The notes below the pieces were generated by a model, which saw only the letters and a list, made by a program, of their open reading frames with translations, did no database searches and was not told the origin of the DNA. From Paenibacillus sp. 1_12 (GTDB lineage: Bacteria > Bacillota > Bacilli > Paenibacillales > NBRC-103111), in assembly GCF_900114475.1 (NCBI RefSeq), contig NZ_FOTE01000007.1:1-64000 (forward strand): a stretch of DNA of 64,000 bases. The letters run 5' to 3'. Of this stretch, positions 26,771 to 36,351 are shown one piece after another. Position 1 is the stretch's first letter. Each line of letters begins with the position of its first letter. The translations under genes were made by a program, and so were the position numbers.

Positions 26771-28102
26771 ATGATGAAGGCAATTATTAATTTAATCATT
26801 TCTTTGACTTTGCTTGCGCTACCGCTAGGAGGTTGCGCGCCGCGTGAAGGGCTGGAGGCTAAACAAGAAACAACTGGAGCCTCAGACTCACAGGGACAGG
26901 ATAAGAAGCCAGTCACGTTAACTTTTTATACATACGGCAATACGCTGACCAATACGGAGTTCGACAATTTTTTTGTCCAACCGGTCAAAAAGCTATATCC
27001 CCACATCACTTTGAAGCGCATCGAGCCTCCAGCTACAACGACACCGGAGGAGCTGTTCACTTCCGGGACAGTGCCGGATATCATTTATACAAGCGACGGA
27101 TCTTACTACCGTTTCACTACACTTGGAGCGGTAGAGGACTTAAAAACATTAATAGAGAAGCACCACTTCGATCTGAACCGAATTAAGCCGGTTCTTACCG
27201 AATCGATTCGATCCTATTCCAGCAAGGGCGAGCTTGTGGCTCTGCCGTTCTCGTTTAATCTATCGATTCTTTATTACAATAAAGATATTTTCGATAAGTT
27301 TGGTATCGCTTATCCTCCAGATGCAGGATTCACTTGGGAGAAAGCCCTTGACCTCGGGAGGCAATTGACGCGTTCGGATAATGGAGTGAACTATGTAGGA
27401 ATCGATCTGGGCGGACCGACCCAGGTTGCACGTAGTTTACCGTTATCGCTGATTGATCCGCAGACCGGTAAAGGTGCGCTGCAGTCCGCAGGGTGGACCC
27501 AAGTATTTACGACGCTGAAGCAATCATACGATATTCCGGGATTTATTGGTCCCGATAAAAAATACAGTTATGATAAAGACAGCTTCATGAAAGACCGGAC
27601 ACTTGCAATGCGGGTTTCCTATTTAGCCAATATGATCGGACCACTCGAAGAGCTGCGCCAGCAGGGAAAGGAATTGAACTGGGACTTAGCGCCTCCGCCA
27701 TATTATGACGAGCCTTCCGTAGGGGGCAGCATCCATTCACTGCTTATTTCGAGCAAAAGCCTGCATAAAGATGAAGCGTTCCAAGTGATCACTACAGCGT
27801 TGAGTGATGAGGTGCAGCGTACTGCGGTACGCAACGGACGTGTGGCGTCTATTGATAAGCCTGAATTGGAAAAAGAATATGGTGCGGATATCGAAGTACT
27901 TAAGGGGAAGAAGATTGCTAACGTCTTCAAGGTGAAGCCGAGAAAGGTTAGCACACCTAGCGAATTCGACAATGATATCGGTAAATGGCTGACGAAAGCT
28001 ACAGATGACATCGCACTAAACGGTACGGATGTCAATACCGCAGTAAGAAAAGCACAAGAAGGAATCAATAAAGATTTGGAATCTATTCGTAAAAATAGAT
28101 AA
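26771..28102 (+). CDS. ABC transporter substrate-binding lipoprotein (family 1, sugar type)
   Basis: 443 residues. A lipoprotein signal ends LPLGGC (Cys22 or 21 depending on start), so it is anchored to the outer face of the membrane. The mature part has family-1 solute-binding features: VTLTFYTYGN, the GTVPDIIYTSDGSYYRFTTLGAVEDL region, and ALPFSFNLSILYYNKDIFDKFGIAYPPDAGFTWEKAL. It most likely binds an oligosaccharide. No permease or ATPase gene is adjacent, so it is an orphan that would share a transporter elsewhere. Both ATG 26771 and ATG 26774 fit GGGAGG; the second has the better spacing. A strong terminator follows. Confidence 0.88.
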   Translation: MMKAIINLIISLTLLALPLGGCAPREGLEAKQETTGASDSQGQDKKPVTLTFYTYGNTLTNTEFDNFFVQPVKKLYPHITLKRIEPPATTTPEELFTSGTVPDIIYTSDGSYYRFTTLGAVEDLKTLIEKHHFDLNRIKPVLTESIRSYSSKGELVALPFSFNLSILYYNKDIFDKFGIAYPPDAGFTWEKALDLGRQLTRSDNGVNYVGIDLGGPTQVARSLPLSLIDPQTGKGALQSAGWTQVFTTLKQSYDIPGFIGPDKKYSYDKDSFMKDRTLAMRVSYLANMIGPLEELRQQGKELNWDLAPPPYYDEPSVGGSIHSLLISSKSLHKDEAFQVITTALSDEVQRTAVRNGRVASIDKPELEKEYGADIEVLKGKKIANVFKVKPRKVSTPSEFDNDIGKWLTKATDDIALNGTDVNTAVRKAQEGINKDLESIRKNR

Positions 28103-28138
28103 GTATCCCCCGGAGATGGGAATTGAAGTAGATTGATC

Positions 28139-28166
28139 AGGATACCCGTGAGGGTATCCTTTTTTG
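28139..28166 (+). terminator. Rho-independent terminator
   Basis: AGGATACCC GTGA GGGTATCCT followed by TTTTT; a perfect 9-bp stem with a tetraloop after the lipoprotein gene. Confidence 0.92.
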
Positions 28167-28268
28167 TATATTTGATCGGCAAATGTGATATTGCGAGAGG
28201 TATTTATTATTTTTTTCTTGATAAGATTTAGACATTTATGATAATATGCTACAAAAGGAGATGATCAG

Positions 28269-28976
28269 ATGAATACGAAGGTATCTTTTCAATCATTGAA
28301 TCGTCCCAAGCTGGTTGACGACGTTGTCATTCAACTGCAAAAGAAAATATCCAGCGGGGACATCCGGCATGGGGATAAAATACCAACGGAGCCTGAGCTC
28401 ATGGAGCAGTTCGGTGTAGGTCGTTCCACCATTCGTGAAGCCGTCAGAGTGCTCGTTCATGCAGGCTTACTGGAGAAAAAGCAAGGGTTTGGAACGTATT
28501 TGACGTCCAATTCCGTTATTCAGGAGCCGCTTGAACATCGGTTACGGCGAGCAGAAATATTGGAGGTGTACGAGGTTAGAAAAATGCTGGAGCTCGAAAT
28601 ATCCAGATTGGCTGCAGCCCGTCGTGATGAAGAGGATCTTGAGAAAATGAGAGGTCATTTGGACAATCGATCCGCCGCTTTGGACAGAGGGGATACCGAA
28701 GCCTACTTGCTTTCCGATATCGATTTTCATTTATCAGTGGCTGTCGCAAGCAAGAACAGTGTTGTCATCGATTTGTATCGCACGTTCTCGACGGTTCTGT
28801 TGGACGCCAGCCAGAAGCTTGCGAAATATCAAAGCGGACACGATCCGCACACGCTGTTTCACGAAAGGCTGTATCAATCCATTCAGGAAAAGGATGTCCA
28901 GGCTGCTGTGCATTGGACTTCGCAAAATTTAGAGGGTACCATTTCAGAGCTTGAAAGGTATTTGGGAAAGGAGTAA
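28269..28976 (+). CDS. FadR-subfamily GntR transcriptional regulator
   Basis: 235 residues: a winged HTH (VVIQLQKKISSGDIRHGDKIPTEPELMEQFGVGRSTIREAVRVL) and an all-helical FCD domain. The FCD domain keeps Asp in SDIDFHLSVA and His in FHERLYQSI, the usual metal/effector ligands. FadR-type regulators bind small organic acids. AAGGAGATGATCAG precedes the ATG. The next gene on the same strand is an Fsr-like MFS transporter 53 bases away, so co-transcription and control of that transporter are likely. Confidence 0.88.
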   Translation: MNTKVSFQSLNRPKLVDDVVIQLQKKISSGDIRHGDKIPTEPELMEQFGVGRSTIREAVRVLVHAGLLEKKQGFGTYLTSNSVIQEPLEHRLRRAEILEVYEVRKMLELEISRLAAARRDEEDLEKMRGHLDNRSAALDRGDTEAYLLSDIDFHLSVAVASKNSVVIDLYRTFSTVLLDASQKLAKYQSGHDPHTLFHERLYQSIQEKDVQAAVHWTSQNLEGTISELERYLGKE

Positions 28977-29029
28977 TGGCCTTTCTCTGTTTTTAAACAT
29001 CAGATGATAAGATGAAAGGTGTGTATATC

Positions 29030-30265
29030 ATGATAAAAACGAATGCGGCTGGTAATCAGCAAATTACGGTTTTCTCTATTTTATTCGCGATCAGCTTGGT
29101 CCATTTATTGAATGACTCCATACAATCGGTTATTCCCGCTATTTTTCCGATTTTACATGAATCCTTGAAGCTTAGCTTTTCCCAGATTGGTTGGATCGCC
29201 TTTACCTTGAATGTAACCGCGTCGATGTTTCAACCTCTAATCGGTCTTTATACCGATTCCAAGCCCAAACCTTTTCTGCTTCCGGCTGGTGTTGTTTTTT
29301 CTCTGCTTGGAATGGTTGTATTGGCTTTTGCAGGTTCATTTACACAGGTGATTATATCGGTCATACTTATCGGACTCGGATCATCCGTACTGCATCCTGA
29401 GGCATCCCGCGTCGCTTATTTGGCTGCAGGGCCGCGCAGAGGCTTGGCACAATCCATTTTTCAGACGGGCGGGAATATTGGTCAGGCGTTAGCACCTGTT
29501 TTTACAGCGCTTATCTTTGTACCACTCGGTCAATTCGGGATTATCTGGTTTACAGTAGCCGCTTTAGCCGCAATATTAGTTCAAATCTTTGTAGCCAAAT
29601 GGTATCGAGGTTACATAGTAAGGCAGTCCACAGTCAAAAAAACAGTCAAAGTGATGAGGAACAACCTGCCTAAATCCATGATTACCTATGCGATGTGTAT
29701 ATTGATTCTACTGCTTTTTTCCAAATTTGTTTATGTGGCCAGTATGACAGGCTTTTATGCCTTTTATTTGATTGATCATTTTAAGATTTCTACGGAATAT
29801 GCACAAGTATTTATATTTGCTTTGCTGGCGGCGGGTGCGGTAGGAACATTTCTTGGCGGGCCGATGGCTGACCGGTTTGGAAGACGTAATATGATCTGGT
29901 TTTCCATTCTCGGGACAGCGCCATTCTCCTTGCTGCTTCCTTATGTGAGCTTGTTTTGGTCAGCAGTGCTTTGCGTGATGATCGGCTTCATTTTATTGTC
30001 GGGCTTTTCTGTCATTGTCGTGTATGCACAGGAGCTGCTGCCGGGTAAGGTGGGTACGGTATCGGGATTGTTTTTTGGGTTGGCGTTTGGTCTTGGCGGC
30101 ATCGGTTCGGCTGTGTTGGGTACGGTAGCTGACGCCACGAGCATTTCCTTTGTTATTCAGCTGTGTGCGTATTTACCGTTGATTGGATTGCTGGCTGCCT
30201 TTTTACCTACAGATGCCCGACTTAATCTCGCTTCTGTTGATTCCAAGCAAACGGTGACTAATTAG
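29030..30265 (+). CDS. MFS transporter, fosmidomycin-resistance (Fsr) type
   Basis: About 411 residues with twelve hydrophobic segments. The start SLVHLLNDSIQSVIPAIFPILHESLKLSFSQIGWI and the loop VLHPEASRVAYLAAGPRRGLAQSIFQTGGNIGQALAPV are signatures of the Fsr group of major facilitator drug exporters. LGGPMADRFGRRNMIW is the second-half MFS loop. ATG 29030 is taken rather than 29012 because AAAGGTG is nine bases before it. Likely in an operon with the FadR-type regulator upstream. The natural substrate is unknown. Confidence 0.87.
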   Translation: MIKTNAAGNQQITVFSILFAISLVHLLNDSIQSVIPAIFPILHESLKLSFSQIGWIAFTLNVTASMFQPLIGLYTDSKPKPFLLPAGVVFSLLGMVVLAFAGSFTQVIISVILIGLGSSVLHPEASRVAYLAAGPRRGLAQSIFQTGGNIGQALAPVFTALIFVPLGQFGIIWFTVAALAAILVQIFVAKWYRGYIVRQSTVKKTVKVMRNNLPKSMITYAMCILILLLFSKFVYVASMTGFYAFYLIDHFKISTEYAQVFIFALLAAGAVGTFLGGPMADRFGRRNMIWFSILGTAPFSLLLPYVSLFWSAVLCVMIGFILLSGFSVIVVYAQELLPGKVGTVSGLFFGLAFGLGGIGSAVLGTVADATSISFVIQLCAYLPLIGLLAAFLPTDARLNLASVDSKQTVTN

Positions 30266-30377
30266 AATGTAATAGAGCTGAACCCCTCCTGAAGTAACGA
30301 AATATAGAGAAAGTACGGGGAATTGGGTCCATTGCTATTCTGCGAGGATCTATTCCCTGGATATTCAAAAAACGTAA

Positions 30378-30406
30378 TTGACAATAATTGCAATGTGTTT
30401 TATATT
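30378..30406 (+). promoter_or_regulatory. Sigma-A promoter of marR
   Basis: TTGACA (30378-30383), a 17-base spacer, TATATT (30401-30406). The MarR-type operator begins two bases after the -10. Confidence 0.75.
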
Positions 30407-30407
30407 T

Positions 30408-30420
30408 GTTGTACATACAA
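30408..30420 (-). promoter_or_regulatory. MarR operator copy 1
   Basis: GTTGTACATACAA; its reverse complement recurs at 30882-30894. Lying directly after the -10 of the marR promoter, it would allow autorepression. Confidence 0.6.
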
Positions 30421-30443
30421 AACAAGAGAAGGAGCTGCAACCC

Positions 30444-30866
30444 ATGAAGGATGAATTTTTGTTTGATTGCTTATTTTTTACGGCGAACCGATTAAGCAGA
30501 GCAATTACGAAAATGGCTGAAGAAGAGTTTGCTCCGACCGGGTTGACGCCGATGTATGGTTATTTGATCCGTCTTGTAATTGGAGATCCGGGTATATCAC
30601 AAAAGGAATTATCCGAAAAGCTGCATATCACGCCCTCCACACTAACTCGCTTTATCGATAAATTGGAGGCCAAACAATTGGTGGAACGCAAGGTGCAGGG
30701 AAAGACGGTACTGGTTTATCCACTGCCCAAAGGGAAAGAGCTGGAAGACGCAATTCGTCTCTCGTCAAAAAATCTACATCGCAGGTATGATGCTATTCTG
30801 GGCAAAGAGGCTGCCGATTTACTATCTAAGGAAATCGTATTGAGCAGTGAGCTGCTGGAAAAATAA
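30444..30866 (+). CDS. MarR-family transcriptional regulator
   Basis: 140 residues. A dimeric winged-helix regulator: helices around FDCLFFTANRLSRAITKMAEEEFAPTGLTPMYGYLIRLV, then the HTH ISQKELSEKLHITPSTLTRFIDKLEAKQLVERKVQGKTVLVYPL with the beta wing. ATG 30444 follows AAGGAG at nine bases; the longer frame to 30378 runs through the promoter. The same 13-bp operator precedes this gene and the MFS gene after it, so it probably represses itself and the transporter until a small aromatic or toxic ligand binds. Confidence 0.9.
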   Translation: MKDEFLFDCLFFTANRLSRAITKMAEEEFAPTGLTPMYGYLIRLVIGDPGISQKELSEKLHITPSTLTRFIDKLEAKQLVERKVQGKTVLVYPLPKGKELEDAIRLSSKNLHRRYDAILGKEAADLLSKEIVLSSELLEK

Positions 30867-30870
30867 TTTT

Positions 30871-30900
30871 TTGAAACAATATTGTATGTACAACTAAAAT
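30871..30900 (+). promoter_or_regulatory. Promoter with MarR operator copy 2 before MFS gene
   Basis: TTGAAA (30871-30876) and TAAAAT (30895-30900) are 18 bases apart. TTGTATGTACAAC (30882-30894) fills the spacer and is the exact reverse complement of the site in front of marR. Confidence 0.6.
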
Positions 30901-30925
30901 TGAAAATGTCGGGAGCGAGCAGCAA

Positions 30926-32197
30926 ATGAAAACAGGTCCACAGTCTTCAAAGATCCATTACGGGTGGGTGGTTGTCCTTATTACCTTCGTCACCTTGCTC
31001 GTATCTGCGGGCATTCGTTCCATGCCAAGTATTTTGATGCTGCCTTTTGAAAAAGAGTTTGGCTGGAGTCGCGGCGGCATATCCAGCGTGATTTCCATAG
31101 GTATATTTTTATATGGACTAGTAGGACCATTCTCGGCTGCATTATTGCAAAAATTCGGCATTCGCAGAGTGTTAGTTGCTTCTCTAGCCGTGCTGGCTGG
31201 CAGTCTCCTGATTACCCCCTATATGACTGCTTTATGGCAGTTTGAGCTGTTGTGGGGTTTGGTTGCCGGGCTTTCCACTGGAATGATGGCGAACGTGTTG
31301 GGTGTAACAGTTACGAATCAATGGTTCGTAAAGCGCAAGGGTCTGGTAGTTGGACTACTTACGGCAAGCGCTGCTACAGGTCAGCTGCTATTTCTGCCCT
31401 TGCTTGCGCAAATCACAGTTGCAGTGGGTTGGAGATACGCAATTTATATCGCGGTCGCGGTGATCTTAGTCCTGCTCGTCGTCGTCGCGATCTGGATGCG
31501 AAATCATCCGTATGATGTGGGTGCTGCGCCTTATGGGACAGAGGAGCTCGTACAGCCGGTTCCTTTTAAAGGGAATTTGTTTCTGACTCCACTGCTGGCG
31601 CTTCGTTCAGCTTGTAAAAACAAAACCTTTTGGCTTCTGGCGGGAACCTTCTTTTTCTGTGGATTTTCGACAAATGGTTTAATCGGCACTCATCTCATTC
31701 CAGCATGCGGCGATTATGGGATTCCGGAGGTTATGGCAGCAGGACTGCTTGCTTTGATGGGTCTTTTTGACCTGGTCGGTACAACGCTATCTGGCTGGTT
31801 GTCAGACCGATATGATAATCGCAAGCTATTATTCACCTATTATGGGCTGCGTGGGCTTTCCCTGCTCTTTTTACCGTTTGCACTAAATTCAAGTCCCGGT
31901 GTATTGATGATTTTCACTGTGTTTTATGGCTTGGATTGGATCGCTACCGTACCGCCTACTGTTAAGCTGGCATCGATGGAATTTGGCAAGGAAAAAGCAG
32001 GAATGATCTTTGGCTGGATCGTCGTAGCCCATCAAATCGGAGCTTCGGCAGCTGCTTATGGCGCAGGAGTGATGAGGGAGTGGCTGGGTAGTTATACGGT
32101 TCCATTTGTTGCCGCTGGTTTTGTGTGCTTGTTTGCTGCGTTAATGGCTCTGCGGGTAGCCCGTAACGCTGCTGCTTCACAGGCGGCGCAGGCATAA
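30926..32197 (+). CDS. MFS transporter (OFA/MCT-like)
   Basis: 423 residues, twelve membrane segments. It opens IHYGWVVVLITFVTLLVSAGIRSMPSILMLPFEKEFGWSRGGISSVISI, typical of the oxalate:formate antiporter/monocarboxylate-like group. TNQWFVKRKGLVVGLLTASAATGQLLFLPL and LSGWLSDRYDNRKLLFTYYGLRG are MFS loops. Expected substrate class is organic anions, but this is not certain. The gene follows marR by 59 bases and has its own operator-containing promoter, so it is the probable MarR target. The tail is Ala-rich. Confidence 0.85.
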   Translation: MKTGPQSSKIHYGWVVVLITFVTLLVSAGIRSMPSILMLPFEKEFGWSRGGISSVISIGIFLYGLVGPFSAALLQKFGIRRVLVASLAVLAGSLLITPYMTALWQFELLWGLVAGLSTGMMANVLGVTVTNQWFVKRKGLVVGLLTASAATGQLLFLPLLAQITVAVGWRYAIYIAVAVILVLLVVVAIWMRNHPYDVGAAPYGTEELVQPVPFKGNLFLTPLLALRSACKNKTFWLLAGTFFFCGFSTNGLIGTHLIPACGDYGIPEVMAAGLLALMGLFDLVGTTLSGWLSDRYDNRKLLFTYYGLRGLSLLFLPFALNSSPGVLMIFTVFYGLDWIATVPPTVKLASMEFGKEKAGMIFGWIVVAHQIGASAAAYGAGVMREWLGSYTVPFVAAGFVCLFAALMALRVARNAAASQAAQA

Positions 32198-32296
32198 AAT
32201 AATAAATTTAGCCGAGACTTTCATAAACAGATTGCTACTTGGGGCCAGCTTAAGTAAAATAGAAGGGATTTCAAGTTTGTGAAAAGAGGGTAACGA

Positions 32297-33358
32297 ATGA
32301 ATAAGCAATCCATTTTCGGATTAACATTTGAACAACTGACAGCGTGGCTTATGGAGCACGGGCATAAAAAATTTAGAGCATCACAAGTCTGGGATTGGCT
32401 ATATAAAAAGCGTGTTACGGACTTTAATGAAATGAAGGATGTCAATCCGGATTGCATTCAACTTTTAGAGGATCATTATGTGATCCACACTTTAACTCAA
32501 CATATTAAGCAGGAATCAGCAGATGGAACGAAAAAGTTCCTTTTTAAGCTGAGCGATGGCAATTTGATTGAAACGGTATTGATGCGTCACAAATATGGTT
32601 TATCGGTTTGCGTCACTACACAGGTTGGCTGTAATATTGGCTGCAGCTTTTGTGCAAGCGGCCTGCTCGCCAAAAAACGCGATTTGACCAGTGGGGAAAT
32701 TGTTGAGCAAATTATGAACGTCCAGCACCATCTGGATCAAGAAAAGCAAGGTGAGATGGTAAGTCATATTGTGGTGATGGGTATTGGCGAACCTTTTGAT
32801 AATTTTACGAATATGATGGATTTCTTATTAATCGCAACGGACCGTAAAGGATTAACCATCGCTGCCAGACATATCACAGTATCGACCAGCGGACTTGCTA
32901 ATAAAATCGTTGAATTTGCTGATACGAAGCTGCCTGTCAATCTGGCGATTTCGTTGCATGCGCCTAACAATGAGCTGCGGACCCAAATCATGAAAATAAA
33001 TAAAGCCATTCCACTTGAAAAATTAATGCAGTCCGTTGACTATTATTTGGCCAAAGCGAACCGCAAAATTACTTTTGAATATATCCTGTTGAAAGACGTC
33101 AATGACCACAGGGAAGAGGCGGAGGAGCTTGCCGATTTGCTTGGAAACAGACGACACTATGTAAATCTGATTCCTTATAACCCGGTAGATGAACATAGTC
33201 AGTATCAAAGAAGCGATCAGGAATCGGTGCTGGCTTTCTATGATACCTTGAAGAAGAGAGGCATTAATTGCGGTATTCGTCATGAGCATGGCACGGATAT
33301 AGATGCCGCTTGTGGACAGCTGAGAAGCAAACAAATTCAAGTGGCTCAAGCGCAATAA
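32297..33358 (+). CDS. rlmN: 23S rRNA/tRNA adenine-2-methyltransferase RlmN
   Basis: Radical-SAM enzyme that methylates A2503 of 23S rRNA and A37 of some tRNAs. 353 residues. The CX3CX2C cluster motif is Cys112, Cys116, Cys119 (GCNIGCSFC). Cys105 (SVCVTTQ) and the methyl-carrying Cys339 (DIDAACGQL) are present, so it should be active. [23 protein letters not shown] and LIPYNPVDE are further family motifs. The sequence follows RlmN, not the antibiotic-resistance paralogue Cfr, in these motifs. AAGAGGG precedes the ATG. A terminator follows. Confidence 0.93.
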   Translation: MNKQSIFGLTFEQLTAWLMEHGHKKFRASQVWDWLYKKRVTDFNEMKDVNPDCIQLLEDHYVIHTLTQHIKQESADGTKKFLFKLSDGNLIETVLMRHKYGLSVCVTTQVGCNIGCSFCASGLLAKKRDLTSGEIVEQIMNVQHHLDQEKQGEMVSHIVVMGIGEPFDNFTNMMDFLLIATDRKGLTIAARHITVSTSGLANKIVEFADTKLPVNLAISLHAPNNELRTQIMKINKAIPLEKLMQSVDYYLAKANRKITFEYILLKDVNDHREEAEELADLLGNRRHYVNLIPYNPVDEHSQYQRSDQESVLAFYDTLKKRGINCGIRHEHGTDIDAACGQLRSKQIQVAQAQ

Positions 33359-33390
33359 CATTTCTTTAGCTCTGCAATATATCCGATCAT

Positions 33391-33423
33391 TAGGCCCACA
33401 TCACCTTGATGTCGGGTCTTTTT
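33391..33423 (+). terminator. Rho-independent terminator of rlmN
   Basis: GGCCCACATCA and TGATGTCGGGTC arms with a CCT loop, followed by five T. Confidence 0.8.
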
Positions 33424-33512
33424 GCAATTGGACCTGATTTAGTAGTTGTAGGATAAAATAAGGAGGAGTTGGAATAATAATCTAAGGTTCTAATGAAATG
33501 GGGGATAAGGCC

Positions 33513-35114
33513 ATGTATACAAAGTTTTTAAAATATAAAAAATCATCCCGGGCCGAAATCCTAGAAAATCAAGATCTGCAGCCATTTCAGAAAGAAGCCC
33601 TGCATCAAAATCTACAAAAAAATATAGCAGCCATACAATCCATTGTAGGAAACAGTACAGATATCATCATTCGGAAATTCCAAGTAGCAGGGAGTATACA
33701 CGCTGCTGTTGTCTGCACAGATGGTTTGTGTGACCCAGCCAATGTTTCTGATTTTGTTGTAAAAAGCTCGATGCAAATACTGGATAAGACTTTGATTCCG
33801 GACCTTAATAACCCGGACACTATAGTCCAAACTGTAAAAGATCAATTATTAACTTTTTGGGATGTAAGGGAGATTTCGGATTGGAAGCAGCTTTATCTTG
33901 CTGTCTTATCTGGTGATTCGGTTCTCGTCCTGGATGGATGCAGTAAGGCGTTGGCTGCTGCAACCAAAGGAGGAGAAGGCCGGAGTGTAACAGAGCCTTC
34001 CACACAAACCGTTATTCGTGGACCCAAAGAGGGCTTCACAGAATCGTTTCGCACCAACACTTCATTAATACGAAGAAAAATTAAAAGCCCGAAATTATGG
34101 CTGGAAGAAAAAACGATTGGTGAAGTGACCCTAACCACGGTAGGCATCATGTATATTCAGGGGATTGCCAATGAGGGGATCGTTCAAGAAGTAAGAAACC
34201 GGCTGGATGGTATTGATATCGATGGGGTGCTGGAATCGGGATATATTGAAGACTTGATCCAAGACGGGGTGTGGACGCCTTTTCCGACGGTTTTTAACAG
34301 TGAAAGACCTGATGTGATTGCTGCCGGTTTACTTGAAGGGAGGGTAGCCATCCTAGTCGATGGTACCCCTTTTGTTTTACTTGTTCCCGTGGTGCTAACC
34401 AGCTTCCTACAAGCGGCTGAAGATTACTATCAGCGGTACGATTTTGGTACCCTATTGCGGATACTACGTTTTTGCTCCTTATTTATTGCATTACTATTAC
34501 CCTCTCTTTATGTGGCAGTCGCCTCCTATCATCAGGAAACACTGCCTACTTCCTTAATGCTGAATTTAGCCGCTCAACGTGAAGGTGTGCCTTTTCCGCC
34601 GGTTCTGGAGGCTTTTCTGATGGAGGTCGTATTTGAAGTGCTTCGTGAGGCCGGAGTCAGGATGCCAAGTACTGTAGGTAATACGATCTCGATAGTTGGA
34701 GCCTTGGTCATAGGTCAGTCTGCGGTTGAAGCAGGTGTCGTATCCCCAGCCATGGTCATCGTGGTTTCATTTACAGCTATCACTAATTTCGTAATACCTT
34801 CCTTCAGCTTCGGTATTGCCCTGCGATTGATGCGCTTTGTTTTTTTAGTTTTAGCCGGCACGCTGGGGATGTACGGAATTGCCGTAGGTTTATTGATTTT
34901 TGTGTTGCATTTGTGCAGTTTGCGTTCGTTTGGCGTTCCCTACTTAAAACCTTTTTCACCGTTTATAGCTGATGGACAAAAGGATGCATTATTTCGATTT
35001 CCCATTTGGGCTATGAATACGCGTCCAGCTTATACAAGTGAAAATGTAATACGTGAAGGGCCCAATCAGAAGCCGGAGAAACCATCTGGAGATAGATCTA
35101 GAGATGATGAATAA
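33513..35114 (+). CDS. Spore germinant receptor subunit A (GerA family)
   Basis: 533 residues of the GerA/GerKA family, located in the spore inner membrane. The hydrophilic N-terminal half contains REISDWKQLYLAVLSGDSVLVLDG and the EGFTESFRTNTSLIRRKI block. The conserved GerA core IQDGVWTPFPTVFNSERPDVIAAGLLEGRVAILVDGTPFVLLVP precedes about five membrane helices, and SYHQETLP lies between helices. A Ser/Asp-rich tail ends it. ATG 33513 is preferred over ATG 33498, because the only ribosome site (GGGGGAT) lies between them. First gene of an A-C-D-B operon; the next gene overlaps by 11 bases. Confidence 0.92.
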   Translation: MYTKFLKYKKSSRAEILENQDLQPFQKEALHQNLQKNIAAIQSIVGNSTDIIIRKFQVAGSIHAAVVCTDGLCDPANVSDFVVKSSMQILDKTLIPDLNNPDTIVQTVKDQLLTFWDVREISDWKQLYLAVLSGDSVLVLDGCSKALAAATKGGEGRSVTEPSTQTVIRGPKEGFTESFRTNTSLIRRKIKSPKLWLEEKTIGEVTLTTVGIMYIQGIANEGIVQEVRNRLDGIDIDGVLESGYIEDLIQDGVWTPFPTVFNSERPDVIAAGLLEGRVAILVDGTPFVLLVPVVLTSFLQAAEDYYQRYDFGTLLRILRFCSLFIALLLPSLYVAVASYHQETLPTSLMLNLAAQREGVPFPPVLEAFLMEVVFEVLREAGVRMPSTVGNTISIVGALVIGQSAVEAGVVSPAMVIVVSFTAITNFVIPSFSFGIALRLMRFVFLVLAGTLGMYGIAVGLLIFVLHLCSLRSFGVPYLKPFSPFIADGQKDALFRFPIWAMNTRPAYTSENVIREGPNQKPEKPSGDRSRDDE

Positions 35115-36309
35115 AAGCAAACTGCGATTGAGCATGATGATCCTGCTGCTGACCCTACTTTTAGGGGGATGCTGGGATATCAAGTATTTGGACGACCTAT
35201 CCATCGTTATTGCTATGGGGCTGGATAAAGGTGAGGGAGAGGATATTGCCGTTACTGTACAAATCGTAAATTCAAGTGAAATGACAAGCGGCGGGAATAA
35301 GAGCAATGGGAGTGGCGCTAGTACAACAGTGACATATAGAGAAACAGGCCGAACGATATTAGAAGCGACGCGGAAAATAATTAATAAAAATTCAAGAAAA
35401 TTATATTTCGCGCATAATCAGGTGCTTGTGATTGGGGAGGAATTGGCACGAAAAGGAATAAACCAATTATTTGAATATATAGATCGTAGTCCTGAGATCC
35501 GAACCGATTTTTTTCTCTTAATAGCCAAAGGCGCAAAGGCAGAAGATGTGCTGAGTATCAATACCCCAATCGCTAAAATTCCGGGTATCAAAATAAATCA
35601 AAATGTCAGTAATGTGGAAAAAAGCTTGGGTGTCTCCTACAAGGTAAGCATTCGTGATGCTATCGAGATGATAGGCTCTGGTAAAAAGGAAGTAGTTGCT
35701 GGCAGTATTGAAATCATTGGGGATAAAAATGAAGGCAACAGTAAAGAAAACGTAAGTAAAATCAAAATAAACAATTATTTATTGCTTAGTAACATGGCGG
35801 TGTTTAAAGATGAAAAACTGATTCATTTCTTTGAGCCTTCGGAATCAAGAGGAAATAGTTGGATACAGAACAAAATTAAAAACACCGTTATCAATATTCC
35901 ATGTGAACAAGCTGGAAAAGTCACTATTGAGATCATTCACTCCAAAACAAGTGTAAAGGCGAAGGTACAACAAGGTAAACCTTCCATTGAAATTCGTGTC
36001 AAGCAAGAAGCGAATATTGGAGAGAACTTTTGTGAGAACTTTGATGTGTCTACCAAGGAAGCTTTTATAGAAGTAATACAGAAAACCAATGATCAAACGA
36101 AACTGGAGATGCTTGCTGCAATCAAAAAAGCAAAAAAATGGAAAACGGATATATTTGGTTTTGCTGATTACGTTTATAAAGCGAATCCGAATTATTGGAA
36201 ACAAAACAAGAGCAATTGGGAAGATATCTTCTCTCAACTCCCTGTTGAAATTGAAGTCATTACAAATATTAAGAGAGAGGGAATTCGAAACAAATCGTAT
36301 TTCAATTAG
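35104..36309 (+). CDS. Germinant receptor subunit C lipoprotein (Ger(x)C family)
   Basis: 401 residues with a lipoprotein signal ending LLLGGC (Cys23 from ATG 35104), so it is lipid-anchored on the outer face of the spore inner membrane. GGCWDIKYLDDLSIVIAMGLDKGE, YRETGRTILEATRKIINKNSRKLYFAHNQVLVIGEELARKG and EIRTDFFLLIAKGAKAEDVL are the Ger(x)C domain-1 signatures. ATG 35104 and ATG 35107 both lie in the end of the A-subunit gene. Translational coupling keeps A and C in step. The reading frame extends to 35053 but would place 17 charged residues before the signal. Confidence 0.92.
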   Translation: MMNKSKLRLSMMILLLTLLLGGCWDIKYLDDLSIVIAMGLDKGEGEDIAVTVQIVNSSEMTSGGNKSNGSGASTTVTYRETGRTILEATRKIINKNSRKLYFAHNQVLVIGEELARKGINQLFEYIDRSPEIRTDFFLLIAKGAKAEDVLSINTPIAKIPGIKINQNVSNVEKSLGVSYKVSIRDAIEMIGSGKKEVVAGSIEIIGDKNEGNSKENVSKIKINNYLLLSNMAVFKDEKLIHFFEPSESRGNSWIQNKIKNTVINIPCEQAGKVTIEIIHSKTSVKAKVQQGKPSIEIRVKQEANIGENFCENFDVSTKEAFIEVIQKTNDQTKLEMLAAIKKAKKWKTDIFGFADYVYKANPNYWKQNKSNWEDIFSQLPVEIEVITNIKREGIRNKSYFN

Positions 36310-36351
36310 GGTTCAAGTAGTCGGCAGAAAGGATCAGGAGGAGAGCCAGGT

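Noticed and set aside
32297-33358. Cfr-type antibiotic-resistance methyltransferase
   Set aside because: Motifs around the radical-SAM cysteines ([19 protein letters not shown]) follow housekeeping RlmN rather than Cfr.
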